From positions 1-42,873 of the forward strand of contig NZ_QGMY01000015.1 in NCBI RefSeq assembly GCF_003173355.1: a stretch of 42,873 nt of DNA, read 5' to 3'. The DNA comes from Methanospirillum lacunae. Its GTDB lineage: Archaea; Halobacteriota; Methanomicrobia; Methanomicrobiales; Methanospirillaceae. Made by a program: the position numbers and the translations under genes. Within the stretch, counting starts at the first letter, position 1; the number at the start of each line of letters is the position of its first letter. Under the pieces are notes generated by a model, which was not told the origin of the DNA, made no database searches, and was given only the letters and a program-made list of their open reading frames with translations. Below, piece after piece: positions 16,155-25,907 of the stretch.

Positions 16155-19100
16155 CTATACAGGAAACCTGATCCGGTATGTTGTCCCTTCCCGCTGGTCC
16201 AATTCAATAGTCCCTTGTAATTGTTTGGTTAGCCCTTTGATCAGTTCAACCCCGAGAGTGGTTGGATGTGAAAGAAAATCTTCTTCAGATATCCCTGTAC
16301 CGTTATCTGAATACACAAGGAGATATTCATTGTCTGTGCTTGAGAAGGAGATAGTAATAGTTCCTTTTCGTTGATCCGGAAATGCATGTTTGAGAGAGTT
16401 TGAGAGTAATTCATTTATGATAAGGCCACAGGGAACAGCTTTAGAGATCGTAATCAGAACATCTTCATGAGATAATTCAAGTTTGATCCGGGAACTATTG
16501 ACCTGGTAGGAATCAAACATATTTTTGGAAATTTTTCGCAAATAGTCAGAATAGTTGATACTGTTCAGGTCCTGAGATTGGTACAACTCCTCGTGAACGA
16601 GAGCAATAGATTTTACCCGGTTCTGGCCTTCCTTTAGTATTTCTTTCAGTTTCTCATCTTTCGTAATATTTGATTGAATATAAAAGAGGCTTGAGATTAC
16701 CTGCATGTTGTTCTTAACACGGTGGTGAATCTCTTTGAGTAATATCTCTTTCTCACGAAGAGAACGTTCTATCTCATTCTCCATCTGGGTTTTCTGAGTG
16801 ATATCCCTAAAACTCCAGACCGTTCCAACAATCTCTTCTCCGACCTTTTGAGGCTTGGATACTCTTTCAAAGAGTTTACCGTCTAAAAGTTCTAATACGT
16901 CACATGTTTCCCGGGAGGGATCCTTATAGACTTGATTTATTTTTTCAAGAAACTGATCCGGATTTTTGACCAGATGGAGCACTGATCCTAATGTAGTGAT
17001 ATCATCATCTGTTTTTATAATCGAATCAGGAATATTCCACATGCTGAGAAATATCTTATTATATGTAACGATTTTTCGTGATTTATCTACTACTAACAGG
17101 CCATCCGCTGTAGATTCCAATGCTGCTGTGAGTAATGATAATGCCTTTTGAATTTCTTCTTCTGCTAATATCCTCTCTTCAACTTCTTCCTTGAGCTCAA
17201 TATTCATCGATTCAAGTTGATTTGTTCTTTCAAGGATTTTCTCTTCGAGTGATTGGTTAAGCTTCTGGATCAGGTCTTCTTTCTCTTTAACCCTTGAGAT
17301 ATCGAGGATAAATGCAACAGATTCGTCCTTTCCTTCTCCTGTGAGGACGTATCCTATTAAAACCCAGATTCTGGCTCCATCTTTTCTGAAGTACTGTTTT
17401 TCATAAGGAGTACAGCTTCCCTTCTCCTGAGCTTCAATTATTGAACTCTGATCCAGTTGCAGGAATTCAGGAGGTGTAATATCATCCCATCTGATTAACC
17501 CTTTTTCGAGTTCATACCGGGAATATCCAATAATTCTCAGGAATTCATCATTTGCCTGGAAAATATTTCCATAAATATCACCCATCAATGTTCCAAGAAT
17601 AGGAGAATGGAAAAAAGCAGATAATTTCTCTTCCTGTTTTCGTAATTGAGATTCAATATGTTTTCTTTCTGTAACATCCTGAAAGATCCCGATTACTTTT
17701 ATTGGATTTTTTTCTTCGCCTTGAATCAGTTCAGCTATTGATGATAAAATACGGGTCTGCGAACCAATTGGTTGTATGGTGAATTCAAGTTTAAATGGAA
17801 CTTCATGTTCAATCAGGTCCATAAGCGCCCGATATACATGATCCTTATCAGGCACACATGAGAGTACCTTTTCCAGCTCAATGAGCCCCTCCGGATTTAC
17901 ATCCAGTCCAAATAACCGGAACCCTTCATCAGATAGCCAGACTTGCCCTGTATTGATATAATACTCCCAGGATCCAAGGTGGCCTACTTTTTGGGCTTCA
18001 ATAAGGCGGTTTTGTAACTCCTGCATCTGGATTTCACTCTGTTTAAGAGTATCCATCTGATGCCGTAGTTCTTCTTCCTGTGATGATAATTCCTCGAATG
18101 AAGCACCTAATTCCTCATTCAATGAGTAGAGATCTGAGTTCCTCTTTTCCAGTTCCGTCTCAAATATTATTCTTTCAGTATAATCCCTGATTATTGCCTG
18201 ATGATATGTTGCACCGTCAATATTGATAGTCCGAATACTACTTTCCGTGGGGAAGACAGATTTATCCTTTCGGCGGTGTTCGGTGTGTACGATTGAGCCG
18301 AGAGGATTATTCATACGTTCCAAATCTTCTGAAAGGGTGGCCTTCCCCTTGTCAGATCGAAGATCAGCAAGACTCATTTGCCTGAATTCATCAAGGCTAT
18401 ATCCATACTGTTCCGATGCCCGGTCATTAGCTTCAATTATCTTCCAATTAGAATCAAAAATAAAAATTGCATCATTTGCCTGTTGCATCAGAAGACGGAC
18501 ACGATCAGCAAGAATGAGTTCCTTTTGTTTTAATTCAAAATTCTGGCTGATAAAGTCATTTTCCCGTTTTACCCAGACAGCCCAGATTGCGATTCCTGAT
18601 ACCGCAAGAAGAAGGAGGAGTATAGCCATGACCAGGGATACAAAGAATCTGAACGGTGCATAGATCTCATTCTGATCTATTTTCGCGACAAGATACCAGG
18701 GAGTGCCATTTATTCTCAAGATATCTGCTATGACCGGAACACCCCGGTAGTCATTCCCATAAACAATGCCTACCTGCCCTTTCACTGCCATGACCGCAGG
18801 TACGTCATCCTTACTTAATGGGATCCGTAACGAGAGACTTGCATTCGAAACGTGTCGCAGGTCATTAATAAATAAAACATAGTTATCCTCCGGACGAATG
18901 AGGAGTGATTCTGAAGTCTCACTATTCGTTGGCCACGATTGGATTAAAGGAAATAGGTAGCGCTTTGGGTCTATCTGATATACCAGGACTCCAATAACGG
19001 GCCCATCTGTTTTTTCTTTGATCGGACACCAGTATTCCATGACCGGGTTATGTGTATCAGGATCCCGGAATAGATCAGTATTAATTGGATCTGAAGAGTT

Positions 19101-19544
19101 CAGGGCAGGAGAGAGATATTGGTGTATGCTGTCCTGACTTATCAAGGCATTTTGAGGCTCTTTAAGCAGGACTTCACCGGTTGGTGAGAGAAGGATGATC
19201 CCCTGATAATCATATTTTTCTAATGTGGTATTCATCCACTCAAGTAAAGATACCTGGATGTAATCTGATGAGCCAGGGTTATTTCGAGAATTGATATATA
19301 CTGGTATAACCAGGTCTTTTGCCAAAATTTCCGCATCTAAGTCCCGTTCATGATACCATACCGATATCTGGGATGACTTAAGGTCTGCGATAGCGCTTAA
19401 CTGGCTTTTTATCTCCTTTTCATTAATATTTTGCTGATAATTAACAGCAAAATATCCAGTTCCAATGATAAGGCATAGAATTATCAGGTAAATGAACAAG
19501 GGAAGACGGAAATTTTTTGGGATATATTCATCGAGTGTTTTCAT
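16155..19544 (-). CDS. membrane multi-PAS histidine kinase (HisKA_2 type)
   Basis: Translation is placed at the ATG at 19544 (1129 aa); the frame extends to a GTG at 19592. One membrane helix lies near residues 13-33. An extracytoplasmic sensor of about 270 residues, Cache-like in layout (YHERDLDAEI near its start, GTPWYLVAKID near its end), is followed by a second membrane helix near 315-340. Four PAS domains follow, separated by a coiled segment rich in EELGASFEELSSQEEEL. The last PAS ends WSFRDITQK. The kinase core has EIHHRVKNN and an HATPase with INELLSNSLKHAF and DNGTGIS. The HisKA_2 core is closely similar to that of the kinase at 12556-14058. No receiver is attached, so its partner could be the neighbouring REC proteins. 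Confidence 0.92.
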   Translation of the reverse strand: MKTLDEYIPKNFRLPLFIYLIILCLIIGTGYFAVNYQQNINEKEIKSQLSAIADLKSSQISVWYHERDLDAEILAKDLVIPVYINSRNNPGSSDYIQVSLLEWMNTTLEKYDYQGIILLSPTGEVLLKEPQNALISQDSIHQYLSPALNSSDPINTDLFRDPDTHNPVMEYWCPIKEKTDGPVIGVLVYQIDPKRYLFPLIQSWPTNSETSESLLIRPEDNYVLFINDLRHVSNASLSLRIPLSKDDVPAVMAVKGQVGIVYGNDYRGVPVIADILRINGTPWYLVAKIDQNEIYAPFRFFVSLVMAILLLLLAVSGIAIWAVWVKRENDFISQNFELKQKELILADRVRLLMQQANDAIFIFDSNWKIIEANDRASEQYGYSLDEFRQMSLADLRSDKGKATLSEDLERMNNPLGSIVHTEHRRKDKSVFPTESSIRTINIDGATYHQAIIRDYTERIIFETELEKRNSDLYSLNEELGASFEELSSQEEELRHQMDTLKQSEIQMQELQNRLIEAQKVGHLGSWEYYINTGQVWLSDEGFRLFGLDVNPEGLIELEKVLSCVPDKDHVYRALMDLIEHEVPFKLEFTIQPIGSQTRILSSIAELIQGEEKNPIKVIGIFQDVTERKHIESQLRKQEEKLSAFFHSPILGTLMGDIYGNIFQANDEFLRIIGYSRYELEKGLIRWDDITPPEFLQLDQSSIIEAQEKGSCTPYEKQYFRKDGARIWVLIGYVLTGEGKDESVAFILDISRVKEKEDLIQKLNQSLEEKILERTNQLESMNIELKEEVEERILAEEEIQKALSLLTAALESTADGLLVVDKSRKIVTYNKIFLSMWNIPDSIIKTDDDITTLGSVLHLVKNPDQFLEKINQVYKDPSRETCDVLELLDGKLFERVSKPQKVGEEIVGTVWSFRDITQKTQMENEIERSLREKEILLKEIHHRVKNNMQVISSLFYIQSNITKDEKLKEILKEGQNRVKSIALVHEELYQSQDLNSINYSDYLRKISKNMFDSYQVNSSRIKLELSHEDVLITISKAVPCGLIINELLSNSLKHAFPDQRKGTITISFSSTDNEYLLVYSDNGTGISEEDFLSHPTTLGVELIKGLTKQLQGTIELDQREGTTYRIRFPV

Positions 19545-19725
19545 ACCATCGACTCGTACTGGATATTTGTTGAGAAAACAGGCATAAGACACTCTGGTCC
19601 TGAATCAATTCTTCGTAAGGAACGGAGATTCATGGAAAAATCCTAGCCTTTTGGACATCATATGCTATCGGCGCTAGAGTATAAGTTTGCTTCTACAGGT
19701 TCAAAGATATTAAACAAGAATAAAA

Positions 19726-20085
19726 TTACTCTTCACATTTAAACTCTATATCTTCATTCATATGCTCATACCCCCAATCACAGAGTTGGTCAAGAATCGG
19801 CATCAACGAATCCCCTTTTTCAGTGAGGGTATACTCCACTTTCGGAGGGATTACTGCGTACACCTTTCGTGTTATGAGGCCATCTTTTTCAAGTTCCCGA
19901 AGTTCCCTGGTCAGCATTCTCTGAGAAATTTTGGGTTTTACTCTCTCCATTATCTGACTGAACCGCATTGTTCCTTCTTTAAGCTGATAGAGGACCAGAG
20001 GTTTCCATTTACCACCAATCACATCCAAAGCCGCATCAATTCCCCAACTATATTTGAATGTAGCAGTATTCTCCATTAGTTTCAT
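19726..20085 (-). CDS. HxlR-family winged-helix regulator
   Basis: The 119-aa protein carries the HxlR signature IGGKWKPLVLYQL, then RFSQIMERV, ISQRMLTRELRELEKDGLI and a wing ending VEYTLTEKG. Many family members have a redox-active Cys-Pro before the GGKW block. Here that place reads YSWGID, so that sensing mode is absent; the only cysteines are near the C-terminus (LCDWG, FKCEE). It is divergent from a redox enzyme gene, the usual layout for a regulator and its target. ATGs at 20085 and 20076 are both possible. Confidence 0.92.
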   Translation of the reverse strand: MKLMENTATFKYSWGIDAALDVIGGKWKPLVLYQLKEGTMRFSQIMERVKPKISQRMLTRELRELEKDGLITRKVYAVIPPKVEYTLTEKGDSLMPILDQLCDWGYEHMNEDIEFKCEE

Positions 20086-20212
20086 CTATGTAAGTTTGTA
20101 TCATATATGTTTGAACTCCCTATTTAGGTCATACCTGCGCTATGTATATTTGAATTATTACTGTATCCTTCGCTTGAAAGATGATAATCCTGAATCTGAA
20201 TTCAAGTATCAA

Positions 20213-20229
20213 TACTCAAAATTTGAGTA
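20213..20229. promoter_or_regulatory. 17-bp palindrome in the HxlR / aldo-keto reductase intergenic region
   Basis: TACTCAAA, a central A and TTTGAGTA form a perfect dyad. It abuts a TATA-like AGTAAATAA (20226-20234), about 50 bases before the reductase start. TTTGAA is repeated nearby at about 20109, 20150 and 20263. Position and symmetry fit the operator of the dimeric HxlR protein. Confidence 0.6.
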
Positions 20230-20283
20230 AATAACCCTGAAAAACGCTGAATCTACAATACGTTTGAAACTAAGGTGAACGAG

Positions 20284-21483
20284 ATGTTATATAGAAAAGT
20301 ACCTAAAACCGGAGACGAATTATCGATCCTCGGATTCGGATGCATGCGTCTTGCATTGAAAGAAGATGGTTCGATAGATGAGGAGCGAGCTGTAAGACAG
20401 GTTCGGTATGCAATCGATCATGGCGTAAATTATCTTGATACAGCCTGGCCGTATCATATGGGCGAGAGTGAACCGTTTGTTGGTCGTGCTCTTTTAGATG
20501 GGTATCGCAAAAAAGTGAAAGTGGCAACAAAACTCCCATCATGGCTTATCGAGAGTCGGGAAGATATGGATAAAATCCTGAATTCTCAACTCGAAAAACT
20601 CCAGACAGACCATATCGATTATTATCTCGTTCATGCTCTTGTCGGCGATCTGTGGGACACTGTGGAAAAACTGGGTATTGCTGATTTTCTTAATGAGGCC
20701 AAGGCTGATGGCCGCATAGTGTATGCGGGTTTCTCTTTCCATGGTGATGGAAAGGATTTCAACCGGATTGTAGATGCATATGACTGGGATTTTTGCCAGA
20801 TTCAATACAACTATCTGGATGAACAAAACCAGGCCGGAACAGCGGGACTTGAGTATGCTGCATCAAAAGGCCTTGGTGTCGTTGTTATGGAGCCTCTTCG
20901 TGGAGGGAACTTAACAAACTCTGTACCTTCTTCTATCAAAGAGATCTGGGATATGGCTCCGGTAAAACGAACTCCGGCGGAATGGGCTCTTCGCTGGATC
21001 TGGAACCGCCCTGAAGTCACTGTAATTCTTTCAGGGATGAATGAGGAGGCTCATATCGAAGAGAATCTCCGCATTGCAGACCAGGCATATCCAAATTCCC
21101 TTACTGATGAAGAACTTCAACTGGTGAAAAAAGTTGAGAAGAAGTACCACGAGTTGATGAAGGTTGGGTGCACCGGATGCAGGTATTGTTTGCCATGTCC
21201 GGCAGAGGTGAATATTCCACTCTGTTTTGAAATGTATAATAATAAATATTTAAGCGGAAATTCAGAAGAATCCAGATTCTATTATGCAGTTCGGCTCAGT
21301 GGTCTGCTCACTACAGGAAAACCTGAGTTTGCATCACAATGCATTCAGTGTGAGAAATGCCTTGAACAATGCCCTCAGCATATTGACATACCAACCATGC
21401 TCAAAGCTGTTGAAGAAGAACTCGGAGGACCAGATATGGATCAAAGAATTGCAATGGCCCGGGAAGTCTTCAAGAAATCATAA
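20284..21483 (+). CDS. aldo/keto reductase with C-terminal 4Fe-4S ferredoxin domain
   Basis: The start is placed at the ATG at 20284, preceded by AAGGTGA with good spacing; a GTG at 20275 is in frame. The 399-aa enzyme has the AKR catalytic tetrad D52, Y57, K83 and H118 in YLDTAWPYHMGE, ATKLPS and YYLVHAL. The C-terminal third carries cysteine clusters GCTGCRYCLPCP and QCIQCEKCLEQCP. The second resembles a ferredoxin motif and could hold an iron-sulfur cluster. These fusions are common in anaerobes and probably reduce carbonyl compounds with NADPH or reduced ferredoxin. It is likely controlled by the divergent HxlR gene. Confidence 0.92.
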   Translation: MLYRKVPKTGDELSILGFGCMRLALKEDGSIDEERAVRQVRYAIDHGVNYLDTAWPYHMGESEPFVGRALLDGYRKKVKVATKLPSWLIESREDMDKILNSQLEKLQTDHIDYYLVHALVGDLWDTVEKLGIADFLNEAKADGRIVYAGFSFHGDGKDFNRIVDAYDWDFCQIQYNYLDEQNQAGTAGLEYAASKGLGVVVMEPLRGGNLTNSVPSSIKEIWDMAPVKRTPAEWALRWIWNRPEVTVILSGMNEEAHIEENLRIADQAYPNSLTDEELQLVKKVEKKYHELMKVGCTGCRYCLPCPAEVNIPLCFEMYNNKYLSGNSEESRFYYAVRLSGLLTTGKPEFASQCIQCEKCLEQCPQHIDIPTMLKAVEEELGGPDMDQRIAMAREVFKKS

Positions 21484-21675
21484 CATAACCACTAATAGTT
21501 TTGATTATCCCTGCATTGTTTGTATAAAACTCTAACTCCTTTTTTGGGTTCTGGTTAAGAGTCAGATACCGATTTGGCTCTTGCCACACAAGAAATTCGG
21601 TTTTTATTAACTGTTGAAGAGTAAAAATGGGAATTGAAAGATATTTTCCCAATCTTCTTATTCTGAAGCCGTGTT

Positions 21676-22257
21676 TTAGTATGTCGAGGGTTGATATCGT
21701 AATGCAATTTCTCTCTTTTCAGATTCATCTGTAAATGCTTTAAAGTAGTCGAGAATTTCTATTGAAAAGTCGATAAACGCGACTCCTTTCGCTGTAATAA
21801 CCGTCCCGTCTCGTACAACCGGTTTCTCGATATAGGTTTTTTCAGGAAAGGGAAATTCCCCGGAACCAGAAAACAACTCCTTATGAGATTCTTTTGTCAT
21901 TGTGGTTGTGTAATGCGTATTTTCAAGCAATCCAGCCCGGGCCAGATATTGTGGGCCGGCACATATTGCCGCAGTTAATTTTCCGGTGTGATAGTAAGCC
22001 TGTATGAGATTGGTTAACTCTTCCCGTTGTTCAAAGTGAAATCCACCCGGGATTATGATACCATCTATATCTGAATCCTGTGAGATTTCAGAAATAGTGA
22101 AGCGGGGAACGTATTGAAGACCTGATGATGCTGTTATAATGGCATTTTCATATGCAACAGGGATAATCTCCCAGCCATATTTACCAAGGAGATTACATGT
22201 TAAACTGATCTCAAAATCAGCCATTTTGTCAGCTATGTATACTAGCATTTTTCGCAT
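21676..22257 (-). CDS. DJ-1/PfpI family protein
   Basis: The start is moved to the ATG at 22257, which has GAGGTG about 7 bases upstream; the longer frame to 22320 would overlap the preceding gene. The 193-aa product has the nucleophile elbow AAICAGPQYLA with Cys99 and an acidic partner in ADFEIS (E16). It has IIIPGGFHF and a C-terminal helix, as in DJ-1/PfpI proteins. The family includes proteases, glyoxalases and deglycases; Cys plus Glu is compatible with stress-protective or glyoxalase-like activity but does not decide it. It lies 11 bases after the flavoprotein gene, so they are probably co-transcribed. Confidence 0.88.
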   Translation of the reverse strand: MRKMLVYIADKMADFEISLTCNLLGKYGWEIIPVAYENAIITASSGLQYVPRFTISEISQDSDIDGIIIPGGFHFEQREELTNLIQAYYHTGKLTAAICAGPQYLARAGLLENTHYTTTMTKESHKELFSGSGEFPFPEKTYIEKPVVRDGTVITAKGVAFIDFSIEILDYFKAFTDESEKREIALRYQPSTY

Positions 22258-22268
22258 TATTTCACACC

Positions 22269-22913
22269 TCACTTTGTATCCAGAGCAAACTTTGCACCCA
22301 TGGAAAATGCATTCTGGCAATCTATTGGGAATACTTCTTTTTTTCTCTGGTGTTTCCCGACACTATCGAAGTACTTCATTCTGTACTTTGAATAATCATC
22401 AACATGGACCGTGTTGGTTACGTAGAGCGATTCGCATGTACCAAAAATATCTCTGATAAATTGTTCGATTAAGCGAAGATGTGGTTCATATGACATCAGT
22501 TTCATCTGCTCTTCTGTTGCACCCATGTTGAAAATGACCCCTACCGGGATCTTTCTCTCAACCAATGAAGACCAGGTGTCCCAGGATTTTCTCGGGAAAA
22601 GAAGCCGTTCTAAAAAGGATCTCATCTCTCCGGTTGCTGAGCCATAATAGATAGGTGTTCCAAGGATGAGTGCATCTGCATTCGTGATTCTGTTTAGAAT
22701 TGGTTCTAACTCATCATGTATGGCACATCTTCCATATCCCGGTCCATCACGTTTACAGGAAAAACAACTTCTGCATCCTTTATAATCAAGTTGATAGAGA
22801 TTGATACATTCAGTATGTGCACCATGAGATCGGGCTCCCTCAAGTCCATGTTCAAGAAGTGTTGCAGTATTCCCATGTAATCTGGGACTTCCGTTTATTC
22901 CAATTATATTCAT
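22269..22913 (-). CDS. NADPH-dependent FMN reductase / iron-sulfur flavoprotein
   Basis: The 214-aa flavodoxin-like protein has the phosphate loop GSPRLHGNT (residues 8-16) for FMN. The cysteine cluster GCRSCFSCKRDG...RC (about 46-63) is typical of archaeal iron-sulfur flavoproteins, and GTPIYYGSATGEMRSFLER is the second FMN loop. Such proteins move electrons between ferredoxin and soluble acceptors and are implicated in oxidative stress handling in methanogens. It is the first gene of a two-gene operon with the DJ-1/PfpI gene. Confidence 0.9.
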   Translation of the reverse strand: MNIIGINGSPRLHGNTATLLEHGLEGARSHGAHTECINLYQLDYKGCRSCFSCKRDGPGYGRCAIHDELEPILNRITNADALILGTPIYYGSATGEMRSFLERLLFPRKSWDTWSSLVERKIPVGVIFNMGATEEQMKLMSYEPHLRLIEQFIRDIFGTCESLYVTNTVHVDDYSKYRMKYFDSVGKHQRKKEVFPIDCQNAFSMGAKFALDTK

Positions 22914-23319
22914 AGAAGACCACTATCGCGTTTTCTGAATAATTTCTGAAGCATCTTTGATACGTCCGGGATTTTAATTGATCAGATTATGTTGAAGAGT
23001 AATTTCTCACTATAAAATAGGAAGTAGTTTCATTAATAATGCACAGATACTTTATGTAAAGTATTGGTGAATTTTGCATTATCTCCTTGAATGGGGATTT
23101 AAAATACGTATACTATCTTCAACTGAAGGTCTGGATATCCGGTGATGTATAGGATGAAACAGAAAAAAATGAGATCCCAATTAATCCTGTAATATTATTG
23201 CCAGGATGCAGTTTCAATTCTTTAATGGATGGAATTCTTGACGGGAAACATCAAATATGTACAGAAGAATGTGGAAATGAGCTTACGTTTTCCATTTCTT
23301 CTCCGGGAAATAGTATGTG
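22914..23319. other. intergenic gap with no supported gene
   Basis: About 400 bases lie between the start of the flavoprotein gene and the 3' end of the chemoreceptor gene. A 66-codon frame at 23198-23398 runs into the chemoreceptor gene antisense and has no family features. The stretch near 23030-23060 is AT-rich and could hold the flavoprotein promoter. Confidence 0.45.
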
Positions 23320-25437
23320 TTATCCGTTCAATCGAGACATTGACTCCTCAATCCGGGTAGCAATCACTGAAAGATCGCTGATTATCGTAGAGACTTGATT
23401 TAACGCTGCTGAAGATTCTTCTGAAGCTGATGCAGAAGATATTGCTTCTTTGGCAGTCTCCACAGCCATGGTTTTGACTTCAGACACATTCGACGTAATC
23501 TCCTCCACCGCTGCTGCTTCCTCTTCTGAAAGACTTGCAATTTCAGTCATGTGTGTAGAAATTTCCTCAACCTGGTTAGCAATTGAATTGAAATACTGAA
23601 TCGTTTCAGTTATTGCGGTTGAGCCTCTTGACACTTCATTGGTAGCCTGATTCATTGCTTCTCCGGCCCTCAATGCCTGACTCTGGAGGGAGTTGATGAT
23701 TTTTGCAATATTATCAGTAGATCCTTGTGATTCCTGTGCCAGGGTCTTTACTTCTTCAGCAACAACCGCAAATCCCCTTCCTGCATCCCCGGCACGTGCT
23801 GCCTCAATTGCAGCATTTAATGCCAAAAGGTTGGTCTGGTCTGCTATTCCCCCGATAATCTCAACGATCTTGCCAATCTCCTTCATCTGGTCATTAATTT
23901 CAGAAATGATTACCCCAACGTCATGTACTGACGTGTTAATAGCGTTAATCCCATCCTCTGCAACAACTGCCTTCTTGACACCATCACTCGAAATGGCATT
24001 TGCCTCAAGTGAAAGTCTGTTTACCATATCCACCTTGGTAGCAACCGTTGTGACTGATGAATTCAACTCCTGCATGGCCACCAAAACCTGCTCAACTGCC
24101 TGAACACTATTATCGGCATTTGCACTCACAATGTTTGAACTTTGAGCAATTGATGCTGAACCTGCTGTAATCTCCTCAACACTCGCTGCTGCTTGCTCTG
24201 AAGAAGCAGTTAGGGTGGCTACTTGTTCTGAAACATTAGTTATCGCAAGAGAGAGTTCAGAGCCGATCGTATTGAGTCCCTGTTTAAGAGCAATCAAGTC
24301 TCCGTTTGTCATCACATTCTCATCAAAGCGGGCCGAGAATTTCGCATGTGAGAAGAGATCTGCAACCCGGAGTGCCTCATTAAGGGGAGTTGTAATTGCG
24401 TCAAGCATATTATTAATTCCTACAATAATATGCTGATACGCTCCAACAAACAAGGTTTCATTTCCGCGATTCTGGAGCCTTCCTTCTTCTGCTTCGGTAA
24501 TGAGATAACTAATCTCCTGGATGATATTTTGGAGGCTGGAGATCAATTGTATGAGAGTAAGCGATATCTCGTCCTGTTCATCTTTTGGAGTGATTGTAAC
24601 TGAAAGATCACCCTGAGAAATCTGCTTTACTGATGCAACTACTGAATACTGGAGATCATCTGAAAATGTATCCATCACTGATGTCAGTTCTCCAATCTCA
24701 TCATTTCTGGTATAATTAAGCCGGTTCCCGAGATGACCAAGACTCATTTCTCTCATCATCAGGACTGCTTTTGCTAGAGGGATGGTTATACTGCGACTTA
24801 TGAGAAATCCAAGACTGATAGCGATGATAGCTCCAATAATTATGGCACTAACAATTACTACCAAAATAACGAGCACAGTTTTCTTTGTGTTTTCAGCAAG
24901 GGAATTAGCGTATTGTATTTTATATGCAACTAGGTCCTGGATTGCCGTTGAGGCCTCAGCACGAGAAGTAATCAGATCCCCTGTTGTCATGGTGGTAACT
25001 ATTTCTTCTGCGTTTCCGGAATCTATTACCCTGTTAAATGTATCTATTGCGGCCAGATACCGGTGCCAGGAATCCACAAAGCGTGCATAGATAATTTTTT
25101 CTTCATCAGTTTCTGCATATTTCTGATAATCGGTTATGTTTGCATTCATTGATGCAATGAGTGCTTCACTTTGCTTGCGAAGGTTTTCCCGGTTCGTTGG
25201 TAATGCAACATATCCTGCAGTATTCCCCCGAAGACGCCAGATATCCGCATTTATTATTCCGAGTTTCTGAGTTGGAATGAGTTGATTCTCGTTGATCTGA
25301 TCAAGGTATGAACTCAGGGTAAGTACACTGTATACCCCGATTATCCCAACGACCAATAAAATTCCTACAATCAGGAGAAAGGAGCCGGTCAATTTCGTTC
25401 CAACCCGGATATTATCTAAAAAATTCAACCCAAACAA
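23320..25437 (-). CDS. methyl-accepting chemotaxis protein
   Basis: The 705-aa receptor has a first membrane helix (about residues 15-37) and an extracytoplasmic four-helix-bundle sensor of about 150 residues. The second helix (about 187-213) is followed by HAMP (SITIPLAKAVLMMREMSLGHL), a second HAMP-like or poly-HAMP linker and a long signalling coiled coil. The hairpin tip, with IADQTNLLALNAAIEAARAG and GRGFAVVAEEV, is the CheA/CheW contact region. Gln/Glu pairs in ASSEQAAASVEEI and EEEAAAVEEI fit methylation sites. No che genes are in the window, so it must couple to a pathway encoded elsewhere. Confidence 0.95.
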   Translation of the reverse strand: MFGLNFLDNIRVGTKLTGSFLLIVGILLVVGIIGVYSVLTLSSYLDQINENQLIPTQKLGIINADIWRLRGNTAGYVALPTNRENLRKQSEALIASMNANITDYQKYAETDEEKIIYARFVDSWHRYLAAIDTFNRVIDSGNAEEIVTTMTTGDLITSRAEASTAIQDLVAYKIQYANSLAENTKKTVLVILVVIVSAIIIGAIIAISLGFLISRSITIPLAKAVLMMREMSLGHLGNRLNYTRNDEIGELTSVMDTFSDDLQYSVVASVKQISQGDLSVTITPKDEQDEISLTLIQLISSLQNIIQEISYLITEAEEGRLQNRGNETLFVGAYQHIIVGINNMLDAITTPLNEALRVADLFSHAKFSARFDENVMTNGDLIALKQGLNTIGSELSLAITNVSEQVATLTASSEQAAASVEEITAGSASIAQSSNIVSANADNSVQAVEQVLVAMQELNSSVTTVATKVDMVNRLSLEANAISSDGVKKAVVAEDGINAINTSVHDVGVIISEINDQMKEIGKIVEIIGGIADQTNLLALNAAIEAARAGDAGRGFAVVAEEVKTLAQESQGSTDNIAKIINSLQSQALRAGEAMNQATNEVSRGSTAITETIQYFNSIANQVEEISTHMTEIASLSEEEAAAVEEITSNVSEVKTMAVETAKEAISSASASEESSAALNQVSTIISDLSVIATRIEESMSRLNG

Positions 25438-25907
25438 CTCCTAAAATGTGATCTGGTTTGTATCTTCCCTTCAGCATTTCAATGTATGGTTGAGTTTTAT
25501 GGGTGTACCCGTATTGAAATAAAAATATTGAAAAGTCTGAGCAATAAAATGAGTCCTGAATTTATCACATGAAACCTGATAATCCAATTCGAAGTTCATT
25601 CACTAACGGCGTGGCATAATCGAATAGAATTTGAGATACTCTCCAGGCTTATAGCCAATCTTCACTCTTACCCCTTGAGTAAAAGCTCCAGGGTATTTCA
25701 ATCTGTTTTACCTGAAGCAATCTGGCTAATTGAGACTAATAGGACAGCCATCCGGTTTGAGAAGATAAGCCGTATACTGACGTGATGATTGGCCTGAATA
25801 CCTGGGTGCTGGAGTAAATTATCCCGGAACAGTGAATATACCTGAACAATAATCCTTAATTCTTGGTTACATAACCGAGAAATCTGCTGTTGATCTCGAA
25901 TTTAGGA
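25438..25907. other. intergenic gap with no supported gene
   Basis: About 470 bases lie upstream of the chemoreceptor gene and downstream of the PAS gene, both on the minus strand. No reading frame with family features, RNA gene or strong repeat was seen. The chemoreceptor promoter must lie near 25460-25530. Confidence 0.4.

Noticed and set aside
23198-23398. A 66-codon plus-strand frame next to the chemoreceptor gene
   Set aside because: It runs into the chemoreceptor coding region antisense and lacks a ribosome binding site or known features.
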